Assembly: GCA_027924585.1 (NCBI GenBank)
Contig: BSBM01000592.1
Span: 1,612,001 to 1,676,000, forward strand
DNA: 64,000 nt
Reading direction: 5' to 3'
Source of the DNA: Larix kaempferi
Lineage: Eukaryota > Streptophyta > Pinopsida > Pinales > Pinaceae
Shown: piece by piece, positions 33,210 through 44,810 of the stretch
Layout: each line of letters opens with the position of its first letter
How positions within the stretch are numbered: the stretch's first letter is position 1
Made by a program: the position numbers and the translations under genes
The notes under the pieces: model-generated
What the model was told of the DNA's origin: nothing
What the model saw: the letters and a program-made list of their open reading frames with translations, nothing else
The model's database searches: none

Positions 33210-34810
33210 GGCTCTAGATCTGTGATGAATGGTATCAACGGATGATGATCAGAATCTATGACGAGTGGTGTCAAGAGAACCGTGCTGTGGGGGCTCGCCC
33301 CTGAGGCACCGAGAATGTCTCGGGGACTCAATGGTGACAGATGGTGTCTAATCTCTGTGGGTTGAGGTGAGTAAAAACAGCTCAAAAAAGGCCTAATGCA
33401 ACCGAGTGTGCAGAAGGAGAGCTAAAAAGAAAGGCACTCAGGCCAACAACCAACTCAAAACACCTACTGCAACAGCTGTGCTACAATAGGTGGAGTAACA
33501 ACAAAGATGGTCAGAATACCAACAAGCAGCAGGTTTCCTAGAAACATAAAATGGTGGACTCACTAGACCAAAGGGAGGTAAAGGAGCATGCAAACACCTA
33601 ACTAAAAGTATTCTGGCTCAACTAAACATATCCTCTGCAAGGTGATGAAATCCAAGTCAGACAATATGAGTAGAAAAGTCAAGTGGCTATGATATCCCCC
33701 TACCGGGAGGGACACCGGGTAGTCAATCCTAGAAGAATGGCAACTAAGATACCCCGTTCATGACACGTCCAGAAAGGTGAATCTTCCATTTAGTTCGTTG
33801 ACCGCAATACCCCTATACAGGGATATCCCGCGAACCGCGAAAGGTAGCCCTTCGGTTACTGAATGGAGTGCGGTATTCCACTCAGGCCTCCGGAACCAGT
33901 CTCCCGACTTCAACCCTCCTAAGGGAGAGGCCCTCTGACAAACTGGTCATGACCGTGCCAAAAAGTACTAGGGGATTTTGGTTCCCTATTTGGACAACAA
34001 CTATGTCTCAAGTGAAAGTGACCGAGGGGTGTTATTGGAAGCCTATCCCCCCGACCCTACCTAACTACAATGATTCTTTTGTGTTCCCCAAGTGGGGTTA
34101 GAATGTTGGTTCAATTAGGTACTTTTTAAGGCTCACTTGATTTATGTGACAGAGTGTGTGCTCGTGAGGTGATGAACCCAAAAATAGAAGTGCCACAAGG
34201 GGGGCAACTTCCAACTATCAATAATGCTGAAATTGAAAGTGTAACTTGCAAAATTTTCTGAATTAAAAATACTGAAATTTTAAAAGAATTCTGTAAAGGG
34301 AACAGAAATTATGTTGCAGAAAGGCTGTAAGGAAGTGAGGCTGCAGGTAGGACAGAGGGCTGTTCAGATGCAGAAAATATTGCAGCAAAAGGGGCTGGGC
34401 TCAAAACAGGAAAACTGCAGAAATCAGACCGCGGGTCTGTGGCGAAACAGAACAGGCAGACCGCGGGTTTTGGGGAAACAGTGGCGGTCAGGTTGCGGCT
34501 TTCGGACCAACAGCGGCGGTCGGGACGCGGGAAATAGGGAAAAAGACGCAGTCGGGACGCGGAAAAAAGGCCGACAGGCGCAGTCGGATCGCGGCAAACA
34601 GGCTGATTAGCCGCGGTCGGATCGCAGGTAACAGACTTGAATCCGCCGACAGAGCGTCGGAAACAGTCTGATTGCCGCGGTCAGGTTGCAGGTAAAGGCC
34701 TGAAAGGCGCGGTCGGGCCGCGACTGCAGAGGGAAAATACGCGGTATGCGGCGGCCGAAAGGGACAGCCGAAAGGAAAAATTTTTAAAAACGGAAACCAG
34801 AAATTCAAAA
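33210..34810 (-). other. E3 5' leader
   Basis: About 1.6 kb between gag and the primer-binding site. The segment 33390-34120 resembles the E6 leader 62257-62980 block by block: CAAGGTGATGAAATCCAAGTC, GTGGAGTGCGG.ATTCC, CTGTGACCGTG-like and AACTATGTCTCA words. A possible stem is GTAGCC/GGTTAC near 33845-33862. The part nearest the primer site is a GC-rich repeat, listed next. No gene is evident; the ORFs at 33868-34101 and 34311-34610 are not supported. Confidence 0.7.
34425..34760. repeat. GC-rich degenerate repeats in E3 leader
   Basis: The phrase CGGTCGG[GA][CT]CGC[GA]G followed by an A-rich spacer (ggaaaa, caaacag, gtaacag) recurs roughly every 30 bases, for example near 34500-34530, 34545-34565, 34580-34600 and 34610-34635. 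The GC content contrasts sharply with the AT-rich surroundings and with the rest of E3. Confidence 0.75.
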
Positions 34811-34826
34811 TTCAGTTGAGTCGCCA
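34811..34826 (-). promoter_or_regulatory. E3 primer-binding site
   Basis: On the - strand TGGCGACTCAACTGAA lies four bases inside the 5' LTR. The leading TGG pairs with the CCA end of a tRNA. E4 has TGGCAACTCTGTTGGGGA at the same place. I do not assign the tRNA. Confidence 0.75.
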
Positions 34827-34830
34827 AAAC

Positions 34831-35536
34831 TGTAGCTAGGGTTTTACCCCTAGCTTGTGCGAATGAGCACCTACTAAGGAGAATGGACTCCTTAGTAGCA
34901 GTTCAGTAAATGTAAATAATTAAGCTAAAACAGAAATTAAAACTACTTTAGACATTGTGCATAAAACATAAACAAAAGATATAAAGAATGGCTTTTTGTA
35001 TTGATATTACCTTCAATGAGAAGGTTTGATGAAGCCCTTTGCAGTGTCCAAGAGGATGCTCCAAGCTTCAATATGCTCCTTCTCCTTCTCCAATGGTGGG
35101 AATGGGCCAAAAGTGGCTCTCAAGGTGAAAGTAGTTCAATGGTGAACTAGGGTTTCGAGAGAGATTTTGGCAGAGTAAGGGTTCTTGTGATTGTGGATAT
35201 GAAATAAGGGATCTCCATCACCTATTTATAGTTTTTTGGTGGTGGAGTGCTAACCCATGGTTTTAGGGAACACATGGTTTTGGGCAGCTGTATAGGGTTT
35301 TTTTCTCCTTTTCCTCATTATTTTATATTTTTTATTCCCTTTTTAGGGGATTTTTGCTATTTTTGGAGGAAAAGGGGGTTTTTTAGCCTTTTTTAGGCTA
35401 TTTTGAGGGTTTTGCGGCCTTTTGGAGGCTTTTTAATGGGATTTTTGGGGTTTTTAAGGGAAATATGGTAGGGAAATGGACAAATGAGCCATATAATGTG
35501 GTAGATGAGGTAGTGAACACTTTTTGGGTGTTAACA
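34831..35536 (-). repeat. E3 5' LTR (LTR-B)
   Basis: 706 bp, TG...CA, nearly identical to LTR-A apart from the 20-bp length difference. The TATAAATAG box on the - strand is at 35222-35230 and would start the E3 transcript leftwards. Confidence 0.92.
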
Positions 35537-35541
35537 GTTAT
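35537..35541. other. E3 target-site duplication, right copy
   Basis: GTTAT, the partner of 23033-23037. Confidence 0.9.
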
Positions 35542-38019
35542 GATGAAATTAGGATATCCAAAAGAAAAAAAGTCATAGGACCTCTTACACCTCTCTAATT
35601 GTTGTTATAAACCTTGCATGTGCATAAGTTTTTAGGTTTGCGCATAAGCATGTAAGGCCCTCGAAAAGAGCCAGTTTTGGGTTTGAGAAAGCAAGGAACA
35701 CCATTATCAAGTGAATGTTTCTTGAGTTGCTGAAGAGGATCGTGGATGGATAAAGAGCTGCACTATAGCATAATTTTGGGGTTTTCTCAACAACTCCATA
35801 ATTAATGGGGAAAGCATCATAGATCAAGAACGTGTTTGAATATGGTTGAATATTTTTACGATGGTGAAATTGATTCATGTGGTTTTTGGGGCTCTAGTTT
35901 CTAGTTTTATTTACCTGCACTAGCTTTGCATACAAGATAGATCCAACGAAAAAACTTGAAATTTGAGTACATTAAATGATGTTAAAATTTTCCCACAAGG
36001 AATATGGTTTCTAGGAGAATCTCTAAAAAATAGAACATCCCTTGATGTTGGAGGATGTCATAAACAACTACTACCCTTCATCTTTAATGTTGAAAATGAG
36101 GCTTTCCAAATTTTATAACTTCAAGTTGAAAATAATGTTTGCATATTTCAACTTCAGCATATATGAACTGCATTGTGATAGTCCTAATGATGCAAAATGA
36201 AATAGTATCATGTTCATGCTCCTCAAAACTATATTTTTCATCTTCAACCTCCATTTTCCTACCAAACATCAAACATCACCAAAAATGATCAAGATGCAAG
36301 GAGAAAGATGAAACATTTTGAATACTCTCTCAAACATATTTAAATGCAATATGAATGGGATGACATGAAGCATCGGTCACATAGGAGGTAAGGAGTAACA
36401 ACCTCTAGGTTTCTTATAATTTTTTCCCCTTCTTACGTAGTTTTCCAAGAACCTAACAATGGGGCAATGGTAGGTAATACTATTTCTAGGTCCATCTATT
36501 AGGGTGAAGGAAAAGTGTCCTTATGTTGAAGGTTTGTTCTTTGATTATGCATGCTTTTTAGGTTTTATTGTATATTTTCAAGACTCACATCTTCATGCAT
36601 GAAGCTTACCTTCATGACAATATGAGCATGGAGTACACACAATGTTTGGGATTCACCTGACTGAACCTGGAATGTTGAGAGAATGATGGGTACTGAGAAA
36701 CACTCTTTATTAGGGATGTGAAATCAATCACATCCGGTTTTACTGTTAACTATGAAACTATATTTAATCAATAATTTTTTTTTGGCATCCATCCATCCTT
36801 GTTTGGTTCTTCTATCATTTAGCTCCTTTTTTTTTCTATCATTCATTTTTTTATAAAAATTGTAAATATTCAGGACTATATATATTATTTTATTCCAGTT
36901 CCATCCATTAGGATGAAGGTAAAGTGTCCTTCTTCCAAAGGTATGCTCTATTATTCTGCATTCTTTTCAGGTTTTCATGTATATTTTTAATACTAATGTT
37001 TTCATGCGTGAAAGTTACCTTCATGATAATATGCGCATGGAGTATTCACACTATTTGAGTTTCACACGACTAAAACTGAAATGTTGAAAGAAACATAGGG
37101 TCTCAGAAACCTCCTATTCACAGGGGTCTAAAATTGATCATATTTGTAACACCCCTAGTTTGAAACTCCTAGTCTTATGATGGCCATATGTAACTATATT
37201 GGTTATGAATTCTTGCAAGGATGAACATATTGTATTTTTCTAATTATTAATACTAAAATCCACAAATGGATGAGTTGATCAGGTACACGGAAGAGATCGA
37301 GGACTCATGTATTCACCAGAGACAGTAAGGGGGTTAGAATGTCTTAGGTATAAAAACCTTGTTATCACCCCATTAAACCTTTAAGTCCCTAAATTTTATC
37401 CTAAGTCATGATTTAAGACATTTTTTTCCTTTTTATTAATTTAAAATTAGTTTATGACTTAAAAGGGGATTAAGTATGATTAAGAAATGTTTTAGTTTGA
37501 ATTGAAAAGAAAAAACGTGTGGATCATGGGAGAGACCATGTGGGGGGAAGGAAAATTATCATGCAAACAAAATATTTGAAAATTTTCCCATGACCATTAT
37601 CTGGAGAGATCCGAGTGAACAGAGGAGGAAATTATTATATGAGGATGAAATGTGATATGAATCCCTAAACACGTGAACCAAATTGTTGGAGAATTTCCGC
37701 TAAAACATTGTCCATTTTTCCTCTGGTCATTCCAATGAAGTGGAAAATGGTGTAGCTAGCTTCCTTGATAGAATTCTAAGCACAAATGGCAGTGATGTGT
37801 CTCACTATTATGTAGTCAGAAGGAAATCAAGAAGGTGAAATGCACCGTTTGGCATTGAATTGGATTTAAGCCAATTTTCCTCATTGCCAAGTGTTTAATC
37901 TTGAGAAATTATGGGACTGTTGAGATGTTTGTCTGATGAATGCATGAGTCTTAGATCGTGGGTGGAATTTTTCTGAGAGATTAATGATAAGGATTTCCTA
38001 CAATTCGGTGGATTATTCC
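35542..38019. other. Flanking DNA between E3 and E4, no gene recognised
   Basis: Continuation of the pre-insertion DNA. A 97-codon ORF on the - strand (35585-35878) has no recognisable motif. The only clear structure is a direct duplication (36487-36745 and 36895-37145). E4 starts at 38020, preceded by ATTCC. Confidence 0.5.
36487..37145. repeat. Imperfect direct duplication, about 260-bp units
   Basis: Unit 1 (36487-36745) and unit 2 (36895-37145) share, in order, TCCATC.ATTAGG.TGAAGG, AAGTGTCCTT, TTACCTTCATGA.AATATG, GCATGGAGTA and GAAATGTTGA-like words, with roughly three-quarters identity. About 150 bp of T-rich sequence separates them. Function unknown; it may be an old unclassified repeat. 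Confidence 0.65.
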
Positions 38020-38961
38020 TGTTGTGCAGGAAAATACCTTATAGTGGGGAGACGACACTACCAACTGGTGTGGGGTGACAGGTAAATACATTCATGTTTT
38101 GCATTAGTTACTACAAATGGAAAGAGATTAAGATTCTAAAAGTTGTACCTTTTCAACGATGGTTGGTCCTAGCTTTTGCTTGATCTTCCGCAATGATGAA
38201 CCTGCAAAACAAAATTAACCTTCCTCAATGTATCTTGTCTGTAATAAATATGATGAAATCAGAAATAACTTAACATCAACTACAATCAAATATACAATCC
38301 AACAAACATTCAATCACATAGACATTCAATTGGGACGTGAAGGGTATTTCCACCTTTTATTATCAAAGAAATGTAGATAAGTACATATATACCTGATCTG
38401 TCCAGACACTTCTACAACCGAGTCCTGGGCTCCTGCTCGTCACAATGACTTGGGAATCCCTCCAGCGTAACAACAACTTATCATTCCTTCTAGGTCCCTC
38501 TCTCATGGATTTCCCTTGTATTTATGGGACAAGGTAGGCAGTTGAATTCGAGAGGTGGTTGAATTGGGAGGTTGGGGAAGTTGCAGAACCAATTTCAACT
38601 AATCCCAATTCATAATATTAATATATTTTTTCATTTCATCTTAAGATGTGTGCAGGTTTCATATAAGTAGACTAGCGCACAGTATGCAACGTTTGCACTT
38701 GACAACCAGCGTTTGCAACATTTTGGACAATGTGCGTAGGTTGTCTTCAATAAGACCAATGTTCAGAACGCTATATGACTGTGGCAATAGTAGTGCACAT
38801 GTCATGAAAATTGTAGAAAAAATAAGATTTTTAGTTAAAGAGTGCAGTCTTAGCAATAACTCATCCAGGATCAACCTAGCTCTTCCATCCGTAGTGTCCT
38901 TTTGTGTGTACAACAGAGAAATGCGATCACAAAAAGAGAAGTGAAGATTTGACCTATAACA
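38020..38961 (-). repeat. LTR-C, 3' LTR of E4
   Basis: On the + strand TGTTGTGCAGG...CTATAACA, so the - strand copy also has TG...CA ends. Same length (942 bp) as LTR-D. The five bases to its left are ATTCC. Confidence 0.88.
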
Positions 38962-41434
38962 GATGCCCCCTAATGTCTAAGGTTAGAGGGAAACGATGGC
39001 CAAAATACATTATAATTCCAAGTCAGAGGAGGAGCAAGAAACCGCAAAACCAAGTCACAAAAGTACCTGAAAACAACGATCAAGGTCAGCGAGCAATAAG
39101 AATCTTGAGATCATATAGATGTTCGGTGTGATACAACATGATCTCCAATACATAACTAGGAGATGTATATATAGCATGGCCACTGAAATACAAGCATGGA
39201 TCCATGACACAGATAAGAGATCATAGCCATGACAACAAGCTGGATCTATGTCTCATAAAAAGCCAAAATGAGTGAGGCTCAGTCTTGTGTATCTTGGGGG
39301 ATAACATAAATATGGTGATGCTATCAAAATTCCAAGGTCTTCATCCAAACAACCCAAGGTACAAACCCTAACCATGTGAATAAATGAGTTGGAGTTGAAC
39401 ATGGGGGGTATCGTTTGATTACCGGTCATTGATGTATACCATTAACAAACGCGAGGGATTCCATCGATAATGATAATGGGGCCCAAGGTACCTAGTATGT
39501 TCCAACAAGTGTGAATAAATGGACTTGAATTCGAACACCTGAGGAAGTAGAATAAGAGACATTGATGTATTCCCATTTATTCAACAGCAAGGGAAACTGC
39601 CACTGATGACTACAAATCCCAAGGTACTAACCGAAACTCTAAAATTCATTCCCAGAGCATAATGAGTTGAATTCAATCGGAAGAAGTCCATTGTAAGGGA
39701 GGCCTTAATGCATCCTCCATCATCCAACACGAGGAACACTCAAAGGTATTAGCAGATTTGGAGTAGGACAAGTAACAAGATGAAACAACTGACACCGGGA
39801 TGGCCGACACATGAATTCAAGGTAAACTGCAGAATGGCCGACACAGGCTGTATCCTTGAACAACGAGCACGACACAAAGTGACTTAGGCATCTTTAACAT
39901 GAGGGGAAAGTGATATAAACCTGCAATGTAGGAGACATTAGCAGACTCTGCATATGGATGGAAGAATAACCAATCGGGGGAGTAAAAACTTAGAGATCAG
40001 GTTCACCCTAAGGTCAAAAACTAAAACCCAACTGAATGATGGACTCAAATAGGTGCTATGTTCAAGGACATGACTGACTTAACTACCTTTGAAATTTAAA
40101 AGATGTAGATATACCATTCTCTTTCCTTATTCTTTTTGGTAAAAGAATGTCCTTCTTGTTGTTTTAATGAGTCCAAGAAAGCAAACTAAATAATCCCAAC
40201 CATGTAAAAAGTTTAACGAGCCAATGGGAGGAAGACTCAGGACCTTCTTCATTGTTTACAGAGTTCGAAGAAGAGATAGAAGAATACTCTATAATACTGA
40301 TCTTTATATTTTAATATCGAGCCGAGATCTGTTCTTGCTCGCTAGTGTTTTCAATTTTAAGGAGTTTGAAAAAATTAAACAATAACTCCATATACCTACC
40401 CATGGATTTTAGTATTGAGCCCGGGTTGGTATATGCTTGCCGGTGTTTTCCTGTTTATAGAGTTTGAAAAACTTAAACAATTCTCTATTTACCCTATCGT
40501 GGATTTCACATCGAGCCCAAGTAGGTGAATGCTCCCTTGGTATTTTCATGTTTCGAGAATCTGAAAACCCTAAAGAAGACTCCAAAGGTCCTTTTTTCAC
40601 ACAGTTAATCTCCTCCCCCAAGAAAGTGTAAAACGATGAGAGAAGAACTCTTCTAGCCATGGATGACTAGAGTATTCCTTTTTCGTAAGTAATCTGCAAA
40701 AGTCTGGAAAAGGGTTAAACTTATACTTAAGCGGATGTTCCTTCACTTCCTTTAACGAGTATGAAGAGAACAAGCAAACTCGTCAATCTTGTTTGTTTTT
40801 GAAAAGTCAAAACAAGGGCTTAAAATGACTTAAAACAACTTCAGGAATCGCAAGTTCATGACCTGCCAGGTAATGAAATCTCGACAACCATGTTAGTAAC
40901 TAGGACAAATTTTCTCAAATGACAAAATATTGAAACAATATGGTACCTATACTGATCTTGTCAATGAAGAAAACAAGCCTTAATAGTTCGATGTTGAAAT
41001 TATAGTGATAATTCGAAATATATAGTTAGTCTAATCCATAAAAATTTGAAAATATTAATGAATTAAAATAACAAAATGAAACTATACTCTTTTTGAAAAA
41101 GTGGGTAAAAATTAAAAAGCAATTTCTATAAATAGTTTCATTTTTGAAAATCAAATATCACAATTTGAAAATTAGGGCAAAAGTGGAAAAAAAACCTCAA
41201 GCTACCTTTGCTCGTTGTGGTCGAACTGGGTCACCAATCCAAAATCCACTTTCACCAAGTAAGTAGTCTCATCCTTAGCTTGCATTTACATATACAGTTT
41301 TTCAATTTTGGTGGTAAAAATCATTTTTTAGCAAACTTTTAAATACGTTTCTACGCGAGCATTGGTTTGCTTGCAAGAAACTAGCGCACTTGACAAAAGT
41401 GAGCTAGTATGGCTGTAAGACAGTCACGTTCGGG
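38962..41434 (-). repeat. E4 3' UTR with polypurine tract and inverted-repeat array
   Basis: Begins at the LTR with the polypurine tract (- strand AGGGGGCATC, 38962-38971). The block 39361-39560 is shared with E5 (about 51300-51500) and partly with E6 (57721-57900), including TTTGATTACCGGTCA. The array 40310-40830 contains CGAGC/GCTCG, GGAGT/ACTCC, ATAGAG/CTCTAT, TCTAG 40652-40656 with CTAGA 40667-40671, the CCTTTT...AAAAGG motif (40677-40713) and ACGAGT/ACTCGT. No gene on either strand. Confidence 0.72.
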
Positions 41435-41463
41435 ATGCTAATGTCTATGATAGACAATAGCAT
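41435..41463. repeat. Near-perfect 14-bp palindrome, E4 copy
   Basis: ATGCTAATGTCTAT, one central G, then ATAGACAATAGCAT, 62 bp before the antisense ORF start. One A-A mismatch. The E5 copy at 53381-53409 is perfect, and the outer C-G pair there is T-A here, a compensatory change. Confidence 0.8.
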
Positions 41464-41524
41464 TCACTGCAAAAAATAGGGCAAAAAATTACAAATGACC
41501 AACGTTTGATGGTTTAGTGGCAGG

Positions 41525-42760
41525 ATGGTGCTCATATGGCGTGAAAGGGAACATGAGGAGATGGATCAAAAAGCTTTACAAGATCCATTAACCTTGCATG
41601 CATTGCTAAGATGTGGTTTGTTGAAATTTTATAGAGCGGTCAACATGTGGGCACAAATCTGCTTGCTTGAGAGGCTTGTTCAGTATTGGGATGCCAATGC
41701 ATTGGTATTCAATATCCAAGGGGAGATATTGGAATTAACGGTTGATTACATCTATTTCATCATGGGTCTCTCCCGAAGGGGAGATATAGTGAATCTCAAA
41801 GGGTCCTCTTGTAATGTGGGTTCCCTATCCGTGCAGGACTACATCAATACCTGTTGTGTAGTGGGTAAAGAAAAAACCGGCAGTCAAGTCCTTATTTCGA
41901 CTATTGCAAGCTTCCCACTCAAGGTAATCTTGAGTATTCTCAACTGGATGGCCAGAAGTGCTACGCAACATCTAGCTTCAAGGAACTTCATGCATATAGG
42001 TACTGAATGCCTATGGGGAATAGTATTTGACTGGTGTTCAAGTCTATTGGAAAACATGAAGCTTCAACTTTTCAGGTGTAAGACCGAGAGGATGAAGAAT
42101 TTTGTGTACGGAAGCATAATGTGCACCTTTTTCTTTGAAAGGGTGCCTTCCATGAGTCTTGGGATGGCTTTTCCCCCACTTAACCCCCGTGAGCCACTAA
42201 TGGGTCATTGGGGAGAGATCTTCTTGTGCCAGGGTGGTGGCGAGAGCAACTTTTGATACAATGAGGATGATTTCTGGGCATGGTGGGACCGAAAGGTACC
42301 ATCTCTTGAGTAGTTCCCATATACGGGCATAGAATTCTGCAACGATCCTAAGCTGGCTTTTCCTCCAGGAGCAACCTGGGGAGAGCTTGGTAAGTTTGTT
42401 TTTGAAAAATTATTTAATTTTTTCATTTTATATATATGATTTTTATAATGAGTTTGAAGTATTGAAACAAAAATGTCTTATGCAGATGTTGGACCAGTCC
42501 ATCCTGAGGGAAACCCCCATACCTTCGTGAGACCAGTTGTAGTAAGAGCAGCTGATGCCATGCTGGCGAACATAGAGGGGAAAATGAGTCGGTTGACTCA
42601 TGACATTTCGACATACAAGATCGAGCGGATGCCACTCGACATGCAGGAGAATGTGGTGGGTGTTCCCCTAGCATGGATTAGGCTACTGAGGAAAGTAGCT
42701 AGGCTAGTTATTTTCTATCGAGAGGTAGTAGAGGTAGATGAGGACCCTCCTTCTCCATAG
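41525..42760 (+). pseudogene. Antisense ORF in E4, plant-mobile-domain-like, two exons
   Basis: Runs opposite to E4, between its second RNase H and 3' UTR. Exon 1 (41525-42389) reads LLERLVQYWDANALVF, then LTVDYIYFIMGLSRRGD, matching the pattern of the plant mobile domain (PMD) found in transposon-linked and MAIN-like proteins. A GT-AG intron (42390-42485; GTAAGT at the start, TGCAG at the end) joins exon 2 in phase, making GAT from G plus AT, and translation continues DVGPVHPEGNPHTF to TAG at 42758-42760. Two stops, TGA 42254-42256 and TAG 42311-42313, break exon 1; the E5 copy has Cys and Lys codons there. Extra ORFs, some antisense, are known in Tat elements. PMD assignment is by motif memory. 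Confidence 0.68.
42390..42485 (+). other. Predicted intron of antisense ORF
   Basis: GTAAGTTTG donor, T-rich body, TTATGCAG acceptor, 96 bp, with reading phase preserved across the junction. Inferred from sequence only. Confidence 0.65.
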
Positions 42761-42969
42761 GAGAAGGACATATATATGTATATTTTTGAGGCCATCGAGC
42801 CCATTTTTGTATATTATGACATGACTCTGTGACAGACTTATGACTCAAACTCATATTACTTTTTGATATGGATTAGATATATATAGTATCGGTGTTATTT
42901 ACATGTGTGTTATTGTCTTTTATGCATGAATTATTATGTATGTGAATGATGCAAATGCCAATATAAAAC

Positions 42970-43359
42970 TTAGTTTGCAAATGAATCAGCTAATGCATTC
43001 AAATTTCTTGGAATATGTTGATATGTGATGTAATCAAACTGTCTCTCAAGTAACTTAACGCTCAAAAACTGACGTAGAAAAGTAGGATCTCTAACCTGAT
43101 AAACACCCATTAACTGAAAAAAAACTAATTGCGAGTCGAGACATACCTCCAAATGTGAAATGCCATGGAACAGAGCATCTCAGAGTAGCTCTATGACTGC
43201 ACTGTATTCAGCCACATTGTTCGTTGTGGGACCTAAACAAGCCCCTTCCGAAGAAACCAATTGGCCAGTTGGTGAGTAAATAACCCAAGAAGCTGCAACC
43301 AACTAACGAGTGTGGTGGCTAGCGCCATTAGAAAACACTATAAAGTGTTCAGTCTACAT
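42970..43359 (-). pseudogene. E4 second (archaeal-like) RNase H
   Basis: After integrase, in another frame, the - strand reads FSNGASHHTR, VIYSPTGQLVSS, NNVAEYSAVIELL, LEVCLDSQLVFFQL and IPRNLNALADSFAN, the order D, E, D, D of a type I RNase H. The first Asp is Asn here (FSNGAS; E5 has FVDGAS). Stops interrupt it after the first Met, after HHTR and after ELL. A second RNase H downstream of integrase is a known hallmark of the plant Tat lineage, thought to have replaced or backed up the original domain. Confidence 0.82.
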
Positions 43360-43459
43360 CTAAAACAAAAAGCAATAGATGCACAAGACGTAACGACAAC
43401 CATAAACAAAGCTAACTCTACAAAATGTACAGCTATAATACATGAAAAAGCATAGATTC

Positions 43460-44810
43460 CTAGGCGTAGTACTTCTTCAGGTAGAGCCCATTTCTAGGCT
43501 CCGACAACTTATTACCTTCATAGTCTATTAACTTGTATGCACCCTTCTTCAGAACCTTAGAAACTATGTAGGGACCAAGCCACATGGACTTAAAATTGCC
43601 AGCTCCTAAAGGTTCCTTGTCCTGATCCCAGAGTAGAACAAGGATTCCTTCGAGAAAAAATGTAGGTTTGACAGACTTATTGTACTTTCCTTTGACTCGA
43701 TTCTTATGCACTTTGTTTGCTGCAAGTGCATCGCGGCGCTACTCATATAGATGTTCTAAATGTAGCAAATGTTCTTCCAAGACTGAAGTGTCTAGTAGTA
43801 GTTGTACATCTAACTTCAATGAAGGGATCTCGCACTCAACTAGAATGACTACTTCTATCCCATGCACAAGTTTGAAGGGAGAGAACCTGGTAGCAGTCTT
43901 CACATTGGCTCGGTAGGCCCAAAGATCAGGGTACAAAATGATGTGCTAGTTATTTATACTGGTATTAACGGTCTTTTGTAAGATGGTATTCATAGTTTTA
44001 TTAACCGCTTCGACCTGGCCATTCTCTTGCATATAAAACAAAGACGAATGTTCCTACAGAAACCCTAACATGGTGTATAGATCAGTCATCATGCTGTTCT
44101 GAAAATGATGACTTTGATTAGTCACAATCTCTTTGGGTATACCAAATCTTGCAATGATCTAGTTGAAAATGAAATAAGCGGCCGTTTCCCCATCTGCCTT
44201 AATAGTAGGCATTGCCTCATCCCACTTGGTGAAGAAGTCGATGGCAATAATGATATGGTGATGACCTCCAGCCAAAACTGGATTATAATTCATATAATGA
44301 ATCCCCCACTTACTGAAGGGACCTGCTATGATTACAAGATGGAGAGGAGCTAGGTGTGCTCTCATCTTCCTGGTGAAAAACTGATATCGTTGACAGCGTT
44401 TCACAACTTCCATACAATATTTGAATATCGTGGGCCAAAAATAACTGGCACGCAGTTTTTTTATGGGTTGTTGCCAACCCATAAATATGAACCCCACAAG
44501 CTCCACTGTGAGCATCATTCAATACTGATTCTGCTTCCTCCAGGGTCAAACAACGACGTAATATGGAATCTACCCCATGTTTGTACAAAGTGTCAGAAAT
44601 GATGAGGTAGTTCTTCGCACGACTCTTAAGTTTGCATCGTTCATCCCTAGAGAAAGTAGTGGGACAACTCAAAGTCTGGAGATATACCAGGATATCCCCA
44701 TACCATGGATCAGAGGATGCAATGAGAAATATATGTTCATCTAGGAATGATGAATCTTCCTCAATGTGTACTATGTCACTAGGGAATTCAGAAATTAGTT
44801 CAGCGAACAC
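43460..44810 (-). pseudogene. E4 integrase and upstream connector
   Basis: Starts with the connector (DPWYGDILVYLQT) and RRCLTLEEAE, then the zinc site. A frameshift near 44480 splits the zinc domain, and its second Cys is Tyr (CQRY). The first catalytic Asp is His (WGIHYMNY) and the second is Asn (EIVTNQS); only the Glu (GQVEAVNK) remains. The C-terminal module (MWLGPYIVSKVLKKGAYKL) and the end NGLYLKKYYA are intact at 43711-43460. Clearly inactive. Confidence 0.88.

Larger units (their letters stand above)
23038..35536 (-). mobile_element. E3, near-complete Tat-type Ty3/gypsy element
   Basis: 12,499 bp, on the - strand, with LTRs of 726 and 706 bp, a perfect 5-bp target duplication, a primer-binding site, a polypurine tract and a full gag-protease-RT-RNase H-integrase order in one frame. 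The RT reads ACPKDNFPTPFIDQLIDA and SFMDGFSGYNQIQI, the style of the plant Tat lineage. I count about six substitutions plus a 20-bp length difference between the LTRs, so insertion was recent relative to every other element here. Confidence 0.93.

Noticed and set aside
33868-34101. 77-codon ORF in the E3 leader as a small leader protein
   Set aside because: The homologous E6 leader does not keep the frame, so the conservation appears to be at the nucleotide level.
35585-35878. 97-codon ORF on the - strand in flanking DNA
   Set aside because: No recognisable domain, no promoter or splice context, and ORFs of this length occur by chance in this sequence.
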